From Thermoplasmata archaeon (lineage in GTDB: Archaea > Thermoplasmatota > Thermoplasmata > Thermoplasmatales > Thermoplasmataceae), in assembly GCA_021806295.1 (NCBI GenBank), contig JAJZXS010000025.1:1-63195 (forward strand): 63,195 nucleotides of DNA, read 5' to 3'. Below, in pieces: positions 61,410-63,195 of this stretch. Within the stretch, counting starts at the first letter, position 1, and every line of letters starts with the position of its first letter. Both the position numbers and the translations under genes were made by a program. Under the pieces are notes generated by a model, which was given only the letters and a program-made list of their open reading frames with translations, did not search any database and had not been told where the DNA came from.

Positions 61410-62936
61410 TTATCTCCTCAGGGTTAAAAGCAGAACTATAATGTCTGCTGCCATGATTATATATGAGACCACTGGATGTATTCTTGAAAATAAAGCCATG
61501 GCGATAAATACTGCAGATAAAAACACTGTTGCGGGGAGTTTTCTGTTTTCCTGGACAGGCATTTCCTGTTCTTCGAGCCTCCTCTTCAGAAGTGGAAGTA
61601 CATCAAGGCCCTTTTCTATTGATATTACGGCCTTCTGTGCAAATTCGTTCAGTTCTTTCGTATAAAGTTCCTGCAGCATGCCCTCATTGTAAAGTATATC
61701 CCTCAATACAATCACAAACTTGAAATTCGGGTCCAGTGTCTTGCATATGCCCTCAAGAAGTGATGACATCCTCATATACAGCACCAGTTCCCTGGGGAGA
61801 TGAAACGGGAACTCAAAGATTACATTATTTGCTATTGCAAGCAGTTCCCTGATATCCATTTCGTTTACATTTGTTCCGGAAAGGTTGGCTATGGATAGCT
61901 CTATTCCTTTTCTTACTATACCCCTGTTGGCAGCCGGTGAAAGTGCATTCAGCTGAATCAGTGAATCCATAATAGTATCTGGGTCTTTGTTAATCAGTCC
62001 ATCGTACAGCTTCAATAACTTAAATCTGGTATCATCGTCAAGCTTCCCCACCATGCCAAAATCATAAAGAATAATTCTGCCATCCCTGGAAATTGATATA
62101 TTCCCCGGGTGAGGATCTGCATGGAATATATCATTGCGCAGAAGCATACGGAGAAATGTTATATCAAGGTCATGTGCAAGCTTCGGAAGGTCTATGCCAT
62201 ATTCATTGAGTTTTTTAACATCGGTAACCTTTATTCCCTCAATATATGTAAGTATCAAAACCTGTTTTGAGGCAAACAGAACTTCAGGTATGATTATGTT
62301 GTATTTCTTTATATTTGTCCTGATTCTCCTTATGTTATCCGCCTCTATGAGATAGTTTGTTTCATCATAAATTCTGGCTGAAAAATCGGAAATGACATTC
62401 GAGATACTTATATAAAGAAAGTTATCTATGAATCTTTTGAACAGGTCCAGCAGTTTTTTGATAATAATCAAATCCCTCCTGAGCACCCTGTCTATATCAT
62501 GCCTGTTAACCTTTACAGCTGCATCGATGCCCCTGTATTTTGCCCGGTAAACCTGCCCCAGGGAAGCCCCAGATATTGCATTCTCGTTGAATTCATCAAA
62601 AACCTTGTCAAGGTTTCCAACATTTTCCTCTATTATTCTGCGTGCATAGGCAAAATTGTCCGGTGGTACCCTGTCCTGAAGATCAGAAAATGCTTTTAGG
62701 TATTCTTTGGGCAGCAGATCGGGACGGGCTGAAAGCACCTGCCCCAGTTTAATAAACGTTGGCCCGAGCTGTATAAATGTGTTTACAGCAATTCTGCCAT
62801 GCCGTTCGATTCTATAATCATATTCCTCCTGCCGTCTGGATTTTTTCCTATCAGAACTGAATTTAATGAATACAGGGAGAAGCTTGAATAAATACTGGAT
62901 TTCTGTACTTCTTATATTTTTAATGTCATTGTCCAC
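61410..62936 (-). CDS. ABC1/UbiB (AarF)-family atypical kinase
   Basis: A 508-residue protein kinase-like membrane protein. The family features are seen in order: TFIKLGQVLSARPDLLPKEY (KxGQ motif) near residue 55, the alanine-rich loop AISGASLGQVYRAKY, IDAAVKVNRHDID with the ATP-site lysine, DIFHADPHPGNISI (catalytic region) and ILYDFGMVG. Two hydrophobic segments near the C-terminus (residues 467-505) anchor it. UbiB relatives assist quinone synthesis; archaeal function is unknown. The start is a GTG at 62936, as no in-frame ATG precedes the conserved region. Convergent with hsp20. Confidence 0.92.
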   Translation of the reverse strand: MDNDIKNIRSTEIQYLFKLLPVFIKFSSDRKKSRRQEEYDYRIERHGRIAVNTFIQLGPTFIKLGQVLSARPDLLPKEYLKAFSDLQDRVPPDNFAYARRIIEENVGNLDKVFDEFNENAISGASLGQVYRAKYRGIDAAVKVNRHDIDRVLRRDLIIIKKLLDLFKRFIDNFLYISISNVISDFSARIYDETNYLIEADNIRRIRTNIKKYNIIIPEVLFASKQVLILTYIEGIKVTDVKKLNEYGIDLPKLAHDLDITFLRMLLRNDIFHADPHPGNISISRDGRIILYDFGMVGKLDDDTRFKLLKLYDGLINKDPDTIMDSLIQLNALSPAANRGIVRKGIELSIANLSGTNVNEMDIRELLAIANNVIFEFPFHLPRELVLYMRMSSLLEGICKTLDPNFKFVIVLRDILYNEGMLQELYTKELNEFAQKAVISIEKGLDVLPLLKRRLEEQEMPVQENRKLPATVFLSAVFIAMALFSRIHPVVSYIIMAADIIVLLLTLRR

Positions 62937-62983
62937 TGTTGCAAATTCATAACATCCTTTTATAACTTACTGAAAATAAGAGA

Positions 62984-63094
62984 CCTTCCTCCATCTACCT
63001 CAGGGGGCTTTCCGCTTAATGGTTAATATCTGCGTGGGGTTTAAACTGTTAATGTCAATATTTATATATAGTTATTTATTATTATGCAATATAT
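62984..63094. other. GC-rich patch before the IS607-type gene, possible element end
   Basis: Before the recombinase start an unusual GC-rich island appears in AT-rich DNA: CCTCC at 62988-62992 can pair with GGGGG at 63003-63007, followed by CTTTCCGC and GCGTGGGG. It could be the left end of the IS607-type element. The rest, 63050-63094, is AT-rich promoter-like DNA. Confidence 0.3.
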
Positions 63095-63195
63095 ATGGGC
63101 AGGATATACACAATCAGGGAGGCATGCGATATACTGCAGATAGATGCAACCACACTTAGAAGGTGGGACCGTGAGGGAAAAATACACTGCATAAG
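63095..63195 (+). CDS. IS607-type serine recombinase, N-terminal fragment cut by window edge
   Basis: Only 33 residues are seen: a MerR-like helix-turn-helix reading IYTIREACDILQIDATTLRRWDREGKI. This opening (with TLRRWDxEGKI) is typical of the serine recombinases (TnpA) of IS607 elements. The catalytic resolvase domain must follow beyond the edge. If intact, a TnpB gene usually follows. A MerR-type regulator is the alternative reading, but the TTLRRWD pattern favours the transposase. Confidence 0.7.
   Translation, partial: MGRIYTIREACDILQIDATTLRRWDREGKIHCI

Noticed and set aside
1-63195. Search for tRNA, rRNA genes and CRISPR arrays
   Set aside because: No T-loop consensus with matching acceptor stem, no rRNA-like block and no regularly spaced repeats were found by eye; a covariance-model scan would be decisive.

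Overview
The window is archaeal and fits the Thermoplasmata, most likely a cell-wall-less acidophile of the Thermoplasmatales (Ferroplasma, Cuniculiplasma, Acidiplasma or Thermoplasma type). The support is a thermosome subunit, ribosomal proteins S17e and L41e, archaeal LeuRS, archaeal GGGP synthase, a tetraether-lipid synthase, archaease, archaeal XPB-Bax1 and Lhr helicases, pyruvoyl arginine decarboxylase, archaeal MptD and DUF2240. Many genes have a TATA-like box about 25 bases before the ATG and no leader, which is typical of this group. The DNA is AT-rich and densely coded. I found no tRNA, rRNA or CRISPR array. Coordinates are from reading by eye and domain calls are from remembered family signatures, not searches.

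Layout. 1-4000: an MFS transporter cut by the window edge, a UbiA-like membrane protein, a metallo-beta-lactamase-fold protein without its metal ligands, and a rhamnonate dehydratase-like enolase-superfamily enzyme. 4000-9430: CinA/MoaB-like protein, DUF2240, Trm1, a THEP1-like NTPase, dihydroneopterin aldolase MptD, GGGP synthase, and the first copy of a YrhK-like membrane family. 9500-16000: a forward run with purS-purL, purB, a winged-helix protein, a chlorite-dismutase-family heme protein and a rhodanese. 16000-21860: S17e, universal stress protein, L41e with a following hairpin, an MFS transporter, the second YrhK-like copy and glutamate decarboxylase. 21860-27540: a reverse-strand histidine operon, hisZ-G-D-B-H-A-F-IE, tightly overlapped and using the short HisG plus HisZ. 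27800-33010: a 53-residue membrane peptide, a SIS-domain enzyme, an HSL-type esterase and a NitT/TauT-type ABC importer with a fused double permease, a free-standing AAA-associated domain and no binding protein. 33160-36570: a NYN-type ribonuclease, an encapsulated-ferritin-like protein with an operator-like repeat upstream, a hotdog thioesterase and a pRiA4b ORF-3-like protein.

36600-48700: Bax1-XPB, an ABM monooxygenase, a DapA-family aldolase beside rhamnose mutarotase, a thermosome subunit, Lhr helicase and a tandem pair of MutS-like ATPases. 48760-56117: arginine decarboxylase next to LeuRS, archaease, tetraether synthase and two unrecognised genes. 56498-63195: a solo transposase-type helix-turn-helix protein with a terminator hairpin, a glycerophosphodiesterase, two-subunit methylmalonyl-CoA mutase with MeaB, Hsp20, an ABC1/UbiB kinase, and the first codons of an IS607-type recombinase running off the end.

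How the genes work together. Purine and histidine synthesis are well represented: purS, purL, purB and eight his genes are present, while purQ, hisC and a histidinol-phosphatase are not in the window. Membrane lipid synthesis is represented by GGGP synthase and the tetraether synthase. Sugar-acid catabolism is suggested by the enolase-superfamily dehydratase, the DapA-family aldolase and the mutarotase. The two amino-acid decarboxylases could help acid tolerance, though this is inference. The most unusual items are the ferritin-like gene with its repeated operator, the MutS-like pair with altered Walker B motifs, the YrhK-like paralogues, and the cytosolic binding-protein-like gene with its unknown neighbour.
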